From DATFLS01 sp964413425 (GTDB taxonomy: Bacteria; Fidelibacterota; JAANXI01), in the NCBI GenBank assembly GCA_964413425.1, contig CAYPST010000016.1, positions 1-57,693 on the forward strand: DNA of 57,693 nt, read 5' to 3'. The position numbers and the translations under genes were made by a program. The notes below the pieces were generated by a model. It was not told the DNA's origin. It saw only the letters and a program-made list of their open reading frames with translations, and did no database searches. Shown here piece by piece: positions 18,732-27,888 of this stretch. How positions within the stretch are numbered: position 1 is the first letter of the stretch; each line of letters begins with the position of its first letter.

Positions 18732-19985
18732 TCACCAATCCACCACCGACCCATCATCCGGGTCGTAGGTCTCCGGATTCCGCCAGTCATGCCCGATTTT
18801 ATCCGCCAGCTGCTCCTCATCCAGTTCGATGCCCAGCCCGGGTTTTGTCGGCAGCGGAATGTATCCCTCTTTTACCTGGAACGGCTCTTTCAGATATCCC
18901 TCTCCCAGCGAAACCTGTTCCTGGCAAAGAAAATTCGGAATGGAAGCCGCCAGCTGAATCCCGGCAGCCAGAGATATGGGCCCCAGCGGATTATGCGGGG
19001 CAATAGCCGCATAGTAGGATTCCGCCATTCCGGCGATAAGCCGGACTTCCGTGATCCCACCGGCGTGGCAGAGATCCGGCTGCAGAATACTCGCCGCTCC
19101 CTTTTCCAGGATTTCACGAAATCCCCACTTGGTGAAAATGCGTTCCCCGGTGGCAATGGGCAGATGAGTCCCCCGGGCAATATCCGCCATCACATCGACA
19201 TTCTGGCACTGGACCGGCTCTTCGATGAACATGGGCTGGTAGGGTTCCAGCGCTTTGATCAGCAACCGGGCGGACTGCGGACTGATGGCTCCATGGAAAT
19301 CGATACCGATATCATTCTCCGGTCCGGCTGTCTCTCTCAATATGGCGAATTGTTCGGCGGCATACTCGATTTCGGATTTCGAGGCGACCATACCCATCGG
19401 TTTCCTTTTCGGCACTCCGGTCTTGAAGGTGTGAAATCCCGCCTGCAATCCTTCCTGGATTCGCTCCGGAGTGTCTCCCCTGGCATACACCCGGATCCGG
19501 TCCCGAGTCGGTCCGCCCAGCAGCTCGTACACGGGAACCCCCAATGCTTTCCCCTTGATATCCCACAGAGCCTGATCAATGCCGCTTAATGCACTGGTGA
19601 GTATTGGGCCGCCACGATAAAATGCATGCCGGTAAATCGCCTGCCAGTGATGAACCACCCGCCGGGGGTCTTTCCCCACCAGGTAGGGTTTAATTTCCTG
19701 GATTGCCGTTTTGCAGGTCTCTGCCCGGCCCTCCAGGATCGGTTCCCCCAATCCGGTAATGCCGGCATTAGTGTGAACTTTTAAAAACAACCACCGCGGC
19801 TTCACCAGGAAGGCTTCCAGATCTGTGACCTGAAGATTCTCCTGAAACGGAATGGGGGCGTTGTTCCCGATGCTGGCTTCAAGACGACTCACCGGAGCGA
19901 GCAGCACTCCGGCTCCGGCGAACGATAACAGTCTTCTGAGAAATGTCCGCCGCGACCATTCGGATGTATTCATAAAAGACATCAT
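18732..19985 (-). CDS. dgoD: D-galactonate dehydratase-type enolase-superfamily enzyme with Tat signal
   Basis: 417 aa. The catalytic set known for E. coli DgoD (Asp183, His185, Glu209, Glu235, His285) is found at a constant offset of 46: D229, H231, E255, E281, H331, in the contexts GIDFHGA, FIEEPV, ATGER and APHNPLGP. It should dehydrate D-galactonate (or a close aldonate) to 2-keto-3-deoxygalactonate. The extra N-terminal 46 residues are explained by a textbook Tat signal (SRRTFLRRLLSFAGAGVLLA), so the protein is predicted to be exported although family members are normally cytoplasmic. A GGAGA site precedes the tandem ATG codons at 19985. KDG kinase and KDPG aldolase genes lie next upstream on the same strand, which fits a sugar-acid pathway. 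Confidence 0.88.
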   Translation of the reverse strand: MMSFMNTSEWSRRTFLRRLLSFAGAGVLLAPVSRLEASIGNNAPIPFQENLQVTDLEAFLVKPRWLFLKVHTNAGITGLGEPILEGRAETCKTAIQEIKPYLVGKDPRRVVHHWQAIYRHAFYRGGPILTSALSGIDQALWDIKGKALGVPVYELLGGPTRDRIRVYARGDTPERIQEGLQAGFHTFKTGVPKRKPMGMVASKSEIEYAAEQFAILRETAGPENDIGIDFHGAISPQSARLLIKALEPYQPMFIEEPVQCQNVDVMADIARGTHLPIATGERIFTKWGFREILEKGAASILQPDLCHAGGITEVRLIAGMAESYYAAIAPHNPLGPISLAAGIQLAASIPNFLCQEQVSLGEGYLKEPFQVKEGYIPLPTKPGLGIELDEEQLADKIGHDWRNPETYDPDDGSVVDW

Positions 19986-20151
19986 TCCTATCTCCTTTCC
20001 CGGGCGGGCTCCCGCCCGTTATTCAGCACTCCGGTTTTCTGGCTGGCAAGTGTATCACCTTAATTATCTCCGGGAAACGTAAGTGAAGTAATCTACTGAT
20101 CAGGCATCCACTACATATCCATCTCATTCATTCACCCTCATTAACAATCAG

Positions 20152-21243
20152 TCATCGCCGGACCCGACCACTCATGCTTCCCTGCATGAGAGTTTCGACT
20201 TCCTCCCGGGTGGAGTAATTATAATCCCCTTGAATGGAATGAGCGAGGCAGGAAGCAGCCACGGCGAAAGAGAGTGCGTCCTCTGAGTTGCTGAGTTCTG
20301 GTGTATTCAGTGCATAGATAAGTCCGGCAGCAAACGCATCCCCACCACCGACCCGATCGACAATGTTCTTAATTTGGTAAGGCTGATATCCTTCATCTGA
20401 AGTGGGAGCGTAACAAATGTTCTCATCCAGCGCCTCGTACAGCATGGCTCCCCAGTTATTATGGGTCGCGGAAATACTCTCCCGCAAGGTAATGACCACG
20501 GTCCCTACATTTTCAAACTGGTTCACAATCTCGCGGGCCACCTCCGGATATTTTTCGACAGCCAGGTGGCCTTTTTCCACCCTGGTATCCTCCGCCTGAA
20601 TTCCAAGGATTTTATCAGCGTCTTCCTCATTACCAATCACTACATCCACAAAGCCCAGTAATTGCCGCATGATATTTTCCGCCAGTTCCCGGGGTGTTCT
20701 TTCGGAATCCCAGCGCCAGAGTTTGCTGCGAAAATTCAAATCGCACGAGATGGTCAAACCACTCTCCTTTGCCTTCTCCGCGGCAATAAGTGCTGCTTCA
20801 CTGGCCGTTTCGGAAATCGCCGGAGTGATCCCGGAGATGTGAAACCAATCGGCGTCCTCGAAAATAGACTCCCAGGGATACAACACAGCCGGCGTCAGGC
20901 TGATGGAAGAGCCGAGCCGATCATAAATTACTTTACTTGGCCGCTGATTGGCTCCGGTCTCCAGAAAATAGACCCCCAGCCGTCCGGATTCAGTGAGCAG
21001 CATGTACTGTGTATCCACGCCGATCCTTCTTAAATCGGCAACACACGCCTCAGATAATTCATGATTCGGAAGTGCCGTGACAAAGGCCGCTTCACCCCCG
21101 AGGTAGGCCACGGATGCAGCAACATTCGCCTCGGATCCGGCAAAGGTGACATCGACTGACCCCGGCACCGTCTGATTAAATCGCAGATGGTCCGGTGTGG
21201 CCACCCGCATCATAATTTCACCAAATGTGATCATTCGTGCCAT
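20152..21243 (-). CDS. kdgK: 2-keto-3-deoxygluconate kinase (PfkB family)
   Basis: PfkB/ribokinase-family sugar kinase that phosphorylates 2-keto-3-deoxy sugar acids. The N-terminus MARMITFGEIMMRVATPDH and the GGxxANVA-type motif (FAGSEANVAASVAYLGG) mark the family. The C-terminal signature with the catalytic base is NIVDRVGGGDAFAAGLIYAL. The ATG at 21243 is chosen over the upstream in-frame ATG at 21294, because AGGGGAG lies 7 bases before it and because it begins 4 bases after the stop of the aldolase gene, giving tight coupling (protein of 363 aa). It completes the route from the DgoD/ManD products to the phosphorylated substrate of the aldolase. Confidence 0.92.
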   Translation of the reverse strand: MARMITFGEIMMRVATPDHLRFNQTVPGSVDVTFAGSEANVAASVAYLGGEAAFVTALPNHELSEACVADLRRIGVDTQYMLLTESGRLGVYFLETGANQRPSKVIYDRLGSSISLTPAVLYPWESIFEDADWFHISGITPAISETASEAALIAAEKAKESGLTISCDLNFRSKLWRWDSERTPRELAENIMRQLLGFVDVVIGNEEDADKILGIQAEDTRVEKGHLAVEKYPEVAREIVNQFENVGTVVITLRESISATHNNWGAMLYEALDENICYAPTSDEGYQPYQIKNIVDRVGGGDAFAAGLIYALNTPELSNSEDALSFAVAASCLAHSIQGDYNYSTREEVETLMQGSMSGRVRR

Positions 21244-21247
21244 AGGA

Positions 21248-21910
21248 TCACTCCCCTTGCAGCTTCCGAATAATTTGCGTTGCTTCCCTGGCATTTTCCG
21301 TGATTGTCTGCCAATCGTGATTCCGGATCACATCACGTTTGGCCAGCCAGGACCCACCGACCGCCGGAATCATGTCTTCCTTCAGATAGGCAGACATATT
21401 CCGGGCATTGATTCCACCCAGCGGCATAAACGTGAGTTCCAGATGCTTATACGGTCCGGCCATGCTTTTCAGATACGGCATCCCGCCGGACGGTTCCGCA
21501 GGAAAAAATTTCAATGCCCGGCATTCCAACTCCAGGGCTGTTTCGATATCGGAAGGAGTTGCCACGCCCGGTGCAAATGATAATCCGGAATCCAAGGCCG
21601 CTTTAACGACGTTCGGATTTGTTCCCGGCGCCACACCGAACGCCGCACCGGCATTTGCGACATCTTTCACCTGCCGGGGTGTGAGAATCGTCCCAATCCC
21701 GGCCATCATCTCGGGAACATTGTCCCGGATTGCCCGGAGTGCATCCAATGCAGCCGGTGTGCGCAGGGTGAGTTCCATAATCTTCACGCCTCCATCCAGC
21801 AGCGACCGGGCCAGCGGGACAGCATCTTCCACCTCATCCACCACTAATACGGCGATAACGCCGGCTTCCCGAATACGTTGCAGCACCTGTTTCTTAAACG
21901 GCTCTTTCAT
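21248..21910 (-). CDS. eda: KDPG/KDPGal aldolase
   Basis: 220 aa, class I 2-dehydro-3-deoxy-6-phosphogluconate aldolase that splits KDPG into pyruvate and glyceraldehyde-3-phosphate. The general-acid region is MELTLRT with Glu46, and the Schiff-base lysine is Lys134 in RALKFFPAE. The phosphate-binding glycine segment is MPLGGINARN. Full length for the family. The start has a GAGG site 8 bases upstream. It is the first gene of a two-gene unit with the KDG kinase just downstream. With the dehydratase genes it forms an Entner-Doudoroff-like or De Ley-Doudoroff-like branch. Confidence 0.95.
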   Translation of the reverse strand: MKEPFKKQVLQRIREAGVIAVLVVDEVEDAVPLARSLLDGGVKIMELTLRTPAALDALRAIRDNVPEMMAGIGTILTPRQVKDVANAGAAFGVAPGTNPNVVKAALDSGLSFAPGVATPSDIETALELECRALKFFPAEPSGGMPYLKSMAGPYKHLELTFMPLGGINARNMSAYLKEDMIPAVGGSWLAKRDVIRNHDWQTITENAREATQIIRKLQGE

Positions 21911-22299
21911 TCCGATACCCTCATGTTTGACTTGTTATCGATGCAATAATTCTTAATCCTAATTATTCATAAACCCAAACAAAATAGCACGAATCCCACG
22001 GAGATCCCGTTGGGAGATTCACACGGAAACAAGGAATGACCACAGATTGAAAATAGAAAAAAGGACTCTCTATGCACCACCCCATACCAGGTGACAGAAG
22101 GACATAATGTCGGGAGGAAATCGATATCGCGCATTCTGCAATCCGAGTCACAGATTTACTCCCTAAGCAAGCGTATATTGCTCGTATATATGTATCCTTA
22201 TGCAAGTCCGGACTTCTGTATTTATATTTTTTGGATGTGTGGAGAAGGGGGAGATCCGCGATCATCAGTCGTTTCTGTGTTAATCTGCGTGCCATTTTT
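21911..22299. other. Spacer with dispersed-repeat relics
   Basis: No gene. Relics: GGAGATCCCGTTGGGAGATT at about 22011, CACACGGAAACAAGG and ACCACAGATTG just after it, and GTTTCTGTGTTAATCTGCGT at about 22267. Confidence 0.5.
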
Positions 22300-23853
22300 T
22301 TACGCTTCCTCATTCTGTCTGGCCATCATATTGCGCACGGCCGTGGATATCCAGAGAAAGACGGTGATGAATCCCAGAATGGCCGCTGCCGGCCGATCAA
22401 AAAATGCGAGTAATGATCCTCCTGATCCTGTCATGGTTTGAATAAAGCGTGCCTCCAGGGGACCGCCCAGAATAATTCCCAGGACCACCGGTCCCAGCGG
22501 AACTTCACGTCGTTCCAGCCAGTACCCCAACATGCCCATGCCAAGCATAATGCCGACATCAAAATAACTGCCTTTGATGGCAAAGGAACCGATGATACAG
22601 AACAGGAGAATAACCGGCAGAAGAATTCGCTGAGGAACGCGAACCACATACCGGCCGGCTCGAATTGCCATCAATCCGACGGGAATAAGTATCAGATTCG
22701 CCAGAATAAACGCGAGATAGATGCTATACACCAGGGCCGTCTGCTTCTCAAAGATTTCCGGACCCGGATTGACATTTTTCATGAGCAGCACGCCGATGAC
22801 AATCGCTGTTATCGAATCGCCGGGAATACCGAATACCAGGGCGGGAATCCAGCTGCCGGCCAGTGCCGCGTTATTCGCGCTTGTGGCATCTGCCACGCCT
22901 TCCAGCGATCCGCTGCCGTATTTCTCCGGTTCTTTGCTATACCGCTTGGATGCCGCAATCGACACCCAGGATCCGATATCCGCGCCGGCTCCGGGCAGCA
23001 TTCCGATTAACGCACCAATACTTCCCGAGCGTAACCAGTGCCGTTTGCGCCGCAAAAATAATCTCAACGCCGGCCCCAGAATCGTGACAAACGGTTCGAT
23101 AAAGATCCAATAGAGCAACGATTTTCGTGGCTTTTCTTCTCCGGTAGCCTCATCTTCCACAATCGAATCAGCTTCTCTGAGCGAAATTAAATTGCGTAAC
23201 ACTTCCGACAGCCCGAACAGCCCGATCATCGCCGGGATAAAATTAATGCCCTCAAATAATTCCGGCCGCCCGAAGGTAAACCGGGCCTGGGTGTGAACCT
23301 CGCTTAATCCGACTGTCGCCAGAATCAGTCCGATGAACAATCCCAGCATCGCTTTGGTGGTGGATCCCCGCGAGACCACCACCGCCGAACTCAATCCCAG
23401 CAGATACAGCCAGAAATACTCTGCCACGCTAAACATGGCAGCAATTCTGGCCAGCTGATGTCCGAGTATCATTAATACGACCGCACCGAATAACCCGCCA
23501 ATTACGCTGAAGAAGAGCGCTGTTCCCAGTGGTCGATCCGCCTGTCCTTGTTGTGTATAAGCATACGCGTCATCCACATAGGCTGCCGAAGCGGGAGTGC
23601 CGGGAATGCGTAAGAGGGTGGTGGGGATATCACCGGCAAAGATGGCGCAGGCGACCATGGTCACGATCGCCGCCAGAGCGGGAATCGGCTCGAGCCAGTA
23701 GGTGGTGGGAACGAACAGGGCCACGGCCATAGTGGCGGTTAATCCGGGAATGGCTCCGACAAACACTCCATAGGTAGCCGCGAACAGAATAATCAGCCAG
23801 ATCTCCGGCGTCAACACCATTTGCTGCACTGCCTGGAAAAATGCTCCGCTCAT
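22300..23853 (-). CDS. tctA: TctA-type large permease subunit of a tripartite tricarboxylate transporter
   Basis: 517 aa from the ATG at 23853, about 11-12 membrane helices. Family marks include YGVFVGAIPGLTATMAVAL (first conserved loop), FAGDIPTTLLRIPGTPASAA, SIGALIGMLPGAGADIGSWVS and GVADATSANNAALAGSWIPALVFGIPGDS. With the TctB and TctC parts it forms a secondary transporter for tricarboxylates or other organic acids driven by an ion gradient. The start at 23853 is preferred because it follows the stop of the TctC-TctB gene by one base; the 17 codons before it overlap that gene. The neighbourhood suggests sugar acids as cargo, but sequence does not show it. Confidence 0.93.
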   Translation of the reverse strand: MSGAFFQAVQQMVLTPEIWLIILFAATYGVFVGAIPGLTATMAVALFVPTTYWLEPIPALAAIVTMVACAIFAGDIPTTLLRIPGTPASAAYVDDAYAYTQQGQADRPLGTALFFSVIGGLFGAVVLMILGHQLARIAAMFSVAEYFWLYLLGLSSAVVVSRGSTTKAMLGLFIGLILATVGLSEVHTQARFTFGRPELFEGINFIPAMIGLFGLSEVLRNLISLREADSIVEDEATGEEKPRKSLLYWIFIEPFVTILGPALRLFLRRKRHWLRSGSIGALIGMLPGAGADIGSWVSIAASKRYSKEPEKYGSGSLEGVADATSANNAALAGSWIPALVFGIPGDSITAIVIGVLLMKNVNPGPEIFEKQTALVYSIYLAFILANLILIPVGLMAIRAGRYVVRVPQRILLPVILLFCIIGSFAIKGSYFDVGIMLGMGMLGYWLERREVPLGPVVLGIILGGPLEARFIQTMTGSGGSLLAFFDRPAAAILGFITVFLWISTAVRNMMARQNEEA

Positions 23854-23854
23854 C

Positions 23855-25195
23855 TCACCATCCCAACCAGCCCCAGGGCAGGGGCACCCGCAGATAGACT
23901 GCAAACAGTTGATAGGTTAACGGAACAAGCACGAGAATGACAGCAATCGCCACCGACCATTTCACCCTGAACCACCAGAATAACACTCCCAGCAAAATCC
24001 CCATGGTCAAGATATACCCGATCCGTTCGGCCAGAATGAGATAGATAATAATGGCCCCGATAGTCATCCCAACTCTGATAAGTCCGTCTCCGGTGAGCTC
24101 CTGTGCGTCGTCCGGCAGCCGAAGATTGCCGGTGACCAGCAGTCCAAGGAGGGTGAGTCCCAGCAAAACGAACAGAATTGAGGGAAACAGCATGGGGCCG
24201 TATTCTTGTGTCCGCACAGATCGAAAGGCCTCACTGCGGAATATTTCGCCGTATTGTTCGTCCTCCTCCTGAAGGGCTTGTTCGAATTCCGCAGGCGGCA
24301 GGGCAGCATATCCGAAGCCGGCCTGTTGCAGGAAATTTTTATATTCCGGGCTGGTGACCACGTCCCTGGCGGCTGACACCAGCACCTGAAATTTATGATC
24401 CGGTATATCTTCCGGTGCCGCCAGTCCCCGCCAGGTTCGGGCTGTCCAGGAAATTCCCAATTCATTCAGGATAGGCACGTCCGGAATGCTCGGCAGCCGT
24501 TCTTCCGCCATAACCGCCAGGCAGCGGATGCGACCGGCGTCCAGCAATGATTGGGCTTCCGGCACGCTGCAGGAGACCATATCCACGCCGCCTGCCATGA
24601 GTTCCTGCAGGGAGGGCGCAGAGCCGTTAATCGAAATCCAGATGACGTCGTCCGGCCGGAGCCCGCTCTCCAGCAGCCAGCCGGCCAGTGCCACATGCCA
24701 GATCCCGCCGAATGCAGTCCCGGATGCCTTCAGTTTCCCGGGATTTTCCCGGATCGACTCTTCCAGATCCTGCAGGGTCTGCCATTCCGAATCCTCCCGA
24801 ACGAAAATTGCCGCATAATCCCGGTTGACCTGCATAATCGGGCGAAAGTCCCGATAGGTGATGTTGGTGAGGCCGCGCCAGTGCAGCATATTCAACTCAG
24901 CGGTGACCAGCGTAATAGTGTAACCATCCGGCCGTGCCAGCGCTCCACGGGTATGTCCGGTCACCCCTGCCCCGCCCGTGGCATTGATCACATTCACCGG
25001 CACCCCGAGCTCCCGCTCCAGCTGGGAACCCAGCTGCCGGGCGACCCGGTCGCTGCCCCCGCCGGCGGACCACGGACAAATCAATGTGATGGGACGGTTG
25101 GGATACTCCTCCTCGCCTGCACAACTGATAACAAGCAGCGGTAACAGGCTGTAGAGCACTATCCGGATGGATATCAATTTACACACCGGGGACAA
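23855..25195 (-). CDS. TctC-TctB fusion: solute-binding lipoprotein joined to small permease subunit
   Basis: 446 aa. Residues 1-25 form a lipoprotein signal (LLPLLVISC, Cys25). Residues about 30-320 are a TctC/Bug-type solute receptor (YPNRPITLICPWSAGGGSDRVARQL, GVPVNVINATGGAGVTGHTRGA, DGYTITLVTAELNM, FGGIWHVAL, LDAGRIRCLAVMAEERL). From about residue 330 the chain continues into four hydrophobic segments with the sequence style of TctB (ILFVLLGLTLLGLLVTG, MTIGAIIIYLILAERIGYIL, WFRVKWSVAIAVILVLVPL). Normally these are separate proteins. Fusion ties the receptor to the permease. The start is uncertain: the first codon used is TTG, GTG occurs three codons later, and no clear ribosome site is seen. 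Stop and tctA start are one base apart, so the pair is co-translated. Confidence 0.85.
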   Translation of the reverse strand: MSPVCKLISIRIVLYSLLPLLVISCAGEEEYPNRPITLICPWSAGGGSDRVARQLGSQLERELGVPVNVINATGGAGVTGHTRGALARPDGYTITLVTAELNMLHWRGLTNITYRDFRPIMQVNRDYAAIFVREDSEWQTLQDLEESIRENPGKLKASGTAFGGIWHVALAGWLLESGLRPDDVIWISINGSAPSLQELMAGGVDMVSCSVPEAQSLLDAGRIRCLAVMAEERLPSIPDVPILNELGISWTARTWRGLAAPEDIPDHKFQVLVSAARDVVTSPEYKNFLQQAGFGYAALPPAEFEQALQEEDEQYGEIFRSEAFRSVRTQEYGPMLFPSILFVLLGLTLLGLLVTGNLRLPDDAQELTGDGLIRVGMTIGAIIIYLILAERIGYILTMGILLGVLFWWFRVKWSVAIAVILVLVPLTYQLFAVYLRVPLPWGWLGW

Positions 25196-25417
25196 TCCCG
25201 CGTTTTATATAGTTCGGCATTCCGAGTGCCAACCTAACCTATACATTTTCTTCGGGTAGAACCCGACCAATGCGAGCGTTAAAAGATCGGAATCTTGCGG
25301 CCAGAAATGCAACCGATTAATGAGACGGACGAAGGATCACCGGGAAGTCTGAGGACGTCGGAATTTTGTATTCGGCCTGCCCCGGGGGCATTCACCATGG
25401 AACTCCGTCGGGAACGC

Positions 25418-26227
25418 TCAGGAGACAATCTTTGCGTCCCGCGACAGCGCAAGTATTTCCGAGGCGATCTCCTCAATTGGTTTCGCCGTGACATTGATGA
25501 CAGGCCACTGGGGCGGACGCTCAAAGATCTTTAACGCATAGGTCACTTCCTTGCGGACATGATCCAGGTCGGCATATTCTGTTGAGATAGATCCAAATTG
25601 CCCTTCCCGGGCAGTGCGCAAAGCCGAAAGCCGTCTGGTGTCCATGGTGAGCCCGAAGATCCGGTTCGGTGGGAGTTGAAACAGGATGTCGGGCGGTTCC
25701 ACATTTAAGATGATCGGGACGTTCGATGCCAGCCAGCCCTTGAAAGCCAGATACATGGTGATTGGCGTCTTGAAGGTTCGGGAGACGCCCACCAGAACAA
25801 TCTCTGCCTGATCCAGCTCCTCCGCATGCAATCCGTCATCATGCCGCATTGCGAATTCCATGGTTTCGATGCGACGGAAGTAATCCTCGTTTAACTGATG
25901 AAAAAGTCCAGGTTTCTCGGAAGGGGAAATGGCAAATTGCCGTGACAGCCTGTCCAGTAAGGGGCCCATCAAATCGATGGTTTCCACGTCATTCATCCGG
26001 CCCTCCTGGGTAATAAATGCCCGCAGTTCATCCGACACCAGCGTATGTATGATAAACCCGTGAATATTGACAGCTTCCTTTACCACTGCCCGCACCTGAT
26101 CTTCCGTCCGGATGTATGAGCGAATTTCAATATTCACAGTTGAATTATCGAACTGGGTGAGCGCCGCCTTTAAGGTCCGCTCGGCTGTGGCTCCGGTGGC
26201 ATCTGATACCACAAATACCGTCGTCAT
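25418..26227 (-). CDS. ppsR: PpsR-type bifunctional kinase/pyrophosphorylase regulating PEP synthetase or PPDK
   Basis: 269 aa from the ATG at 26227. DUF299-family regulator that inactivates and reactivates PEP synthetase or pyruvate phosphate dikinase by ADP-dependent phosphorylation and phosphate-dependent removal. Marks: MTTVFVVSDATGATAERTL at the start, IIHTLVSDELR, and the P-loop-like VGVSRTFKTPITMYLAFKGW, then NVPIILNVEPP. The start overlaps the stop of the upstream GNAT remnant in an ATGA junction, with GGGAG close by, so it is preferred over the codon nine residues upstream. The target enzyme gene is not in the window. Position next to a sugar-acid pathway that yields pyruvate fits control of the pyruvate/PEP node. 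Confidence 0.92.
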   Translation of the reverse strand: MTTVFVVSDATGATAERTLKAALTQFDNSTVNIEIRSYIRTEDQVRAVVKEAVNIHGFIIHTLVSDELRAFITQEGRMNDVETIDLMGPLLDRLSRQFAISPSEKPGLFHQLNEDYFRRIETMEFAMRHDDGLHAEELDQAEIVLVGVSRTFKTPITMYLAFKGWLASNVPIILNVEPPDILFQLPPNRIFGLTMDTRRLSALRTAREGQFGSISTEYADLDHVRKEVTYALKIFERPPQWPVINVTAKPIEEIASEILALSRDAKIVS

Positions 26228-26571
26228 ATCTCCCGTTCCTTCTGGACAGACCACACCGGAGTATCATCGACTTTTTTGAGGGTTCGGGAGCGGCTCAGCC
26301 TGGGGTAATTTTCTCTCGGTTCCACGGCACACCATCCCACAGGCACATCATTCACATACGCAAGTAAACCCGGAACCCGGCCACTCTCGACCAGCAAATG
26401 CATAGCCTGTCTGTTCTGCTCATATTTCATGCGTTCGAACTCGGAGCCGGTTTGCTTCCACCACATGCACCAGCATCCGCCACAGGCGCCATTGTCACCA
26501 AACAGCCGCTCCAAATCATCCCATCGTTCAACAGTGAGCGGGGAAACTGTAATTTCTGTGCCTTCGACCAT
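26224..26571 (-). pseudogene. Truncated GNAT-type acetyltransferase
   Basis: 115 aa. The N-terminal half matches a GNAT family with the hallmark NGACGGCWCMWWKQTG and PGLLAYVNDVPVGWCAVEPRENYPRLSRSRTLKKVDDTPVWSV. In intact relatives this point is followed by a beta strand and the acetyl-CoA-binding R-x-x-G-x-G/A helix. Here the frame ends six residues later (QKEREI), and the ppsR start overlaps the stop. The catalytic half is gone, so the product is very unlikely to acetylate anything. The truncation joined the remnant to ppsR and may now serve translation coupling. Length against the family is recalled, not searched. Confidence 0.7.
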
Positions 26572-26814
26572 GGATATCTCCTTCCCGTCAGTCAGGGACG
26601 CTGTAAATCCGGCTCGCCGGCTATATCCTCCAATTATGATACTTCTTGCTCCTCAACAGATGTCCGAACCTGCAAAAGAATAGCAGGCCTCTCCCCTGCT
26701 GATTTTACAATTCAACGCTTCGGGGTACAAGAAATTTCTGTATCGGAGAGAAGAACAGAGATACCAGGTGATAACGTTCATCGCCGGGACGGTATCGGAT
26801 TACATCAACAACTT

Positions 26815-27735
26815 TCAGCTCGATAACGCGTCCCGGACTTCGTTGAGAAACGGGGGGATCAACTGTTTCGGATCACCACCCAGGGTTTCCAGAGGAATGT
26901 ATCCGCGATAATTCACCTCACGCAGGATACGAACAATTTCATCCAGATCTGTTCTGACCCTGCGATGGTCATAGCCAAGATATTGTTTGATCTGCCAGGA
27001 AACCGCATAGGGGGCTGCCGCGGCAATTTCCGAATACGGCTCGTTTTGGGTGAAGCTTCCGACATCCAGAATCAGGCCCAGCCACTCGGAATTCACTCTT
27101 CTGAGCAGTATCTCTATCTGTTCGGCGGTTTTGATAAAATCATCATGATTCTGGATAGCGACCATGACACCGTGCTGTTTTCCGTAGTCCGCACATTCTT
27201 TCAAAGCGGCGACCGACCACTCGCTGGCCTGCTCCCAGGTGTAGCCTTCCGGGAGCCCCCGTCCGGCGAACACCCGGATGACCGGAGCGCCGAGCTTGGA
27301 CGCCACTTCAATCCATTCCTTCACGTGTCCCACATCGGCAGCCCGCCGGTCCGGATCCGGATTCGTAAAATCCTGGCGCACGCCGGTACCGCTGATGCCC
27401 AGTCCAAGGAGAAATGCCTTCCTTTTAATGTGGTATATATAGGCATCATCAGGCACATCGGGATAATTCGGGAAGTAATAGCCGGTGGGATCCACGGCAT
27501 CAAAGTTCAGTCGCGCACAAAATTCCAGAAGATCATCGAGATCCATCTCACCGCTGCGCAGGTATTCGTTAAAAGAATAAGCATTCAGACTGATTTTGAT
27601 GCGTGGGCCGCCTGTCCGCCGAACCTGTTCCTGCGACCGTGCATGTTTACCGGTCAAAATGAGCCCGCCGAATGAGACCGCAGGGAATAATGAAAGAGCT
27701 TTTATAAAGGTTCTCCGATGTAGTGAGTTCTCCAT
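26815..27735 (-). CDS. Tat-exported sugar phosphate isomerase/epimerase-like TIM barrel
   Basis: 306 aa from the ATG at 27735, chosen because AAAGGAGAGG lies 8 bases upstream; an in-frame ATG ten codons earlier has no such site. The N-terminus MENSLHRRTFIKALSLFPAV is a standard Tat signal. The rest is an AP-endonuclease-2-type TIM barrel: INLNAYSF-like first strand (ISLNAYSFNEYLR), FDAVDPTGYYFPNYP, VIRVFAGRGLPEGYTW, VAIQNHDDF and LILDVGSF, with a last-strand glutamate in YIPLETLGGD. Members isomerise or epimerise keto sugars, or act on inositols. The substrate cannot be told from sequence. It is the third predicted Tat-exported carbohydrate enzyme in the window. Confidence 0.8.
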   Translation of the reverse strand: MENSLHRRTFIKALSLFPAVSFGGLILTGKHARSQEQVRRTGGPRIKISLNAYSFNEYLRSGEMDLDDLLEFCARLNFDAVDPTGYYFPNYPDVPDDAYIYHIKRKAFLLGLGISGTGVRQDFTNPDPDRRAADVGHVKEWIEVASKLGAPVIRVFAGRGLPEGYTWEQASEWSVAALKECADYGKQHGVMVAIQNHDDFIKTAEQIEILLRRVNSEWLGLILDVGSFTQNEPYSEIAAAAPYAVSWQIKQYLGYDHRRVRTDLDEIVRILREVNYRGYIPLETLGGDPKQLIPPFLNEVRDALSS

Positions 27736-27888
27736 GAGTAGTTCCTCTCCTTTAATGGATATCATTTTAGTTACCCAGTGAGCTCAGACCCTCGCTGTTA
27801 ATGACGTAAGTTACAGGATAATCAATATTATATTCATGTTGCAGCAACGATAGCTCTCTTACCGAACGCTTCCTGCTTCAGATATAAT

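Noticed and set aside
21963..22313. Minus-strand frame of 116 codons left of the aldolase gene
   Set aside because: Crosses repeat relics, has no family similarity and overlaps the end of tctA.
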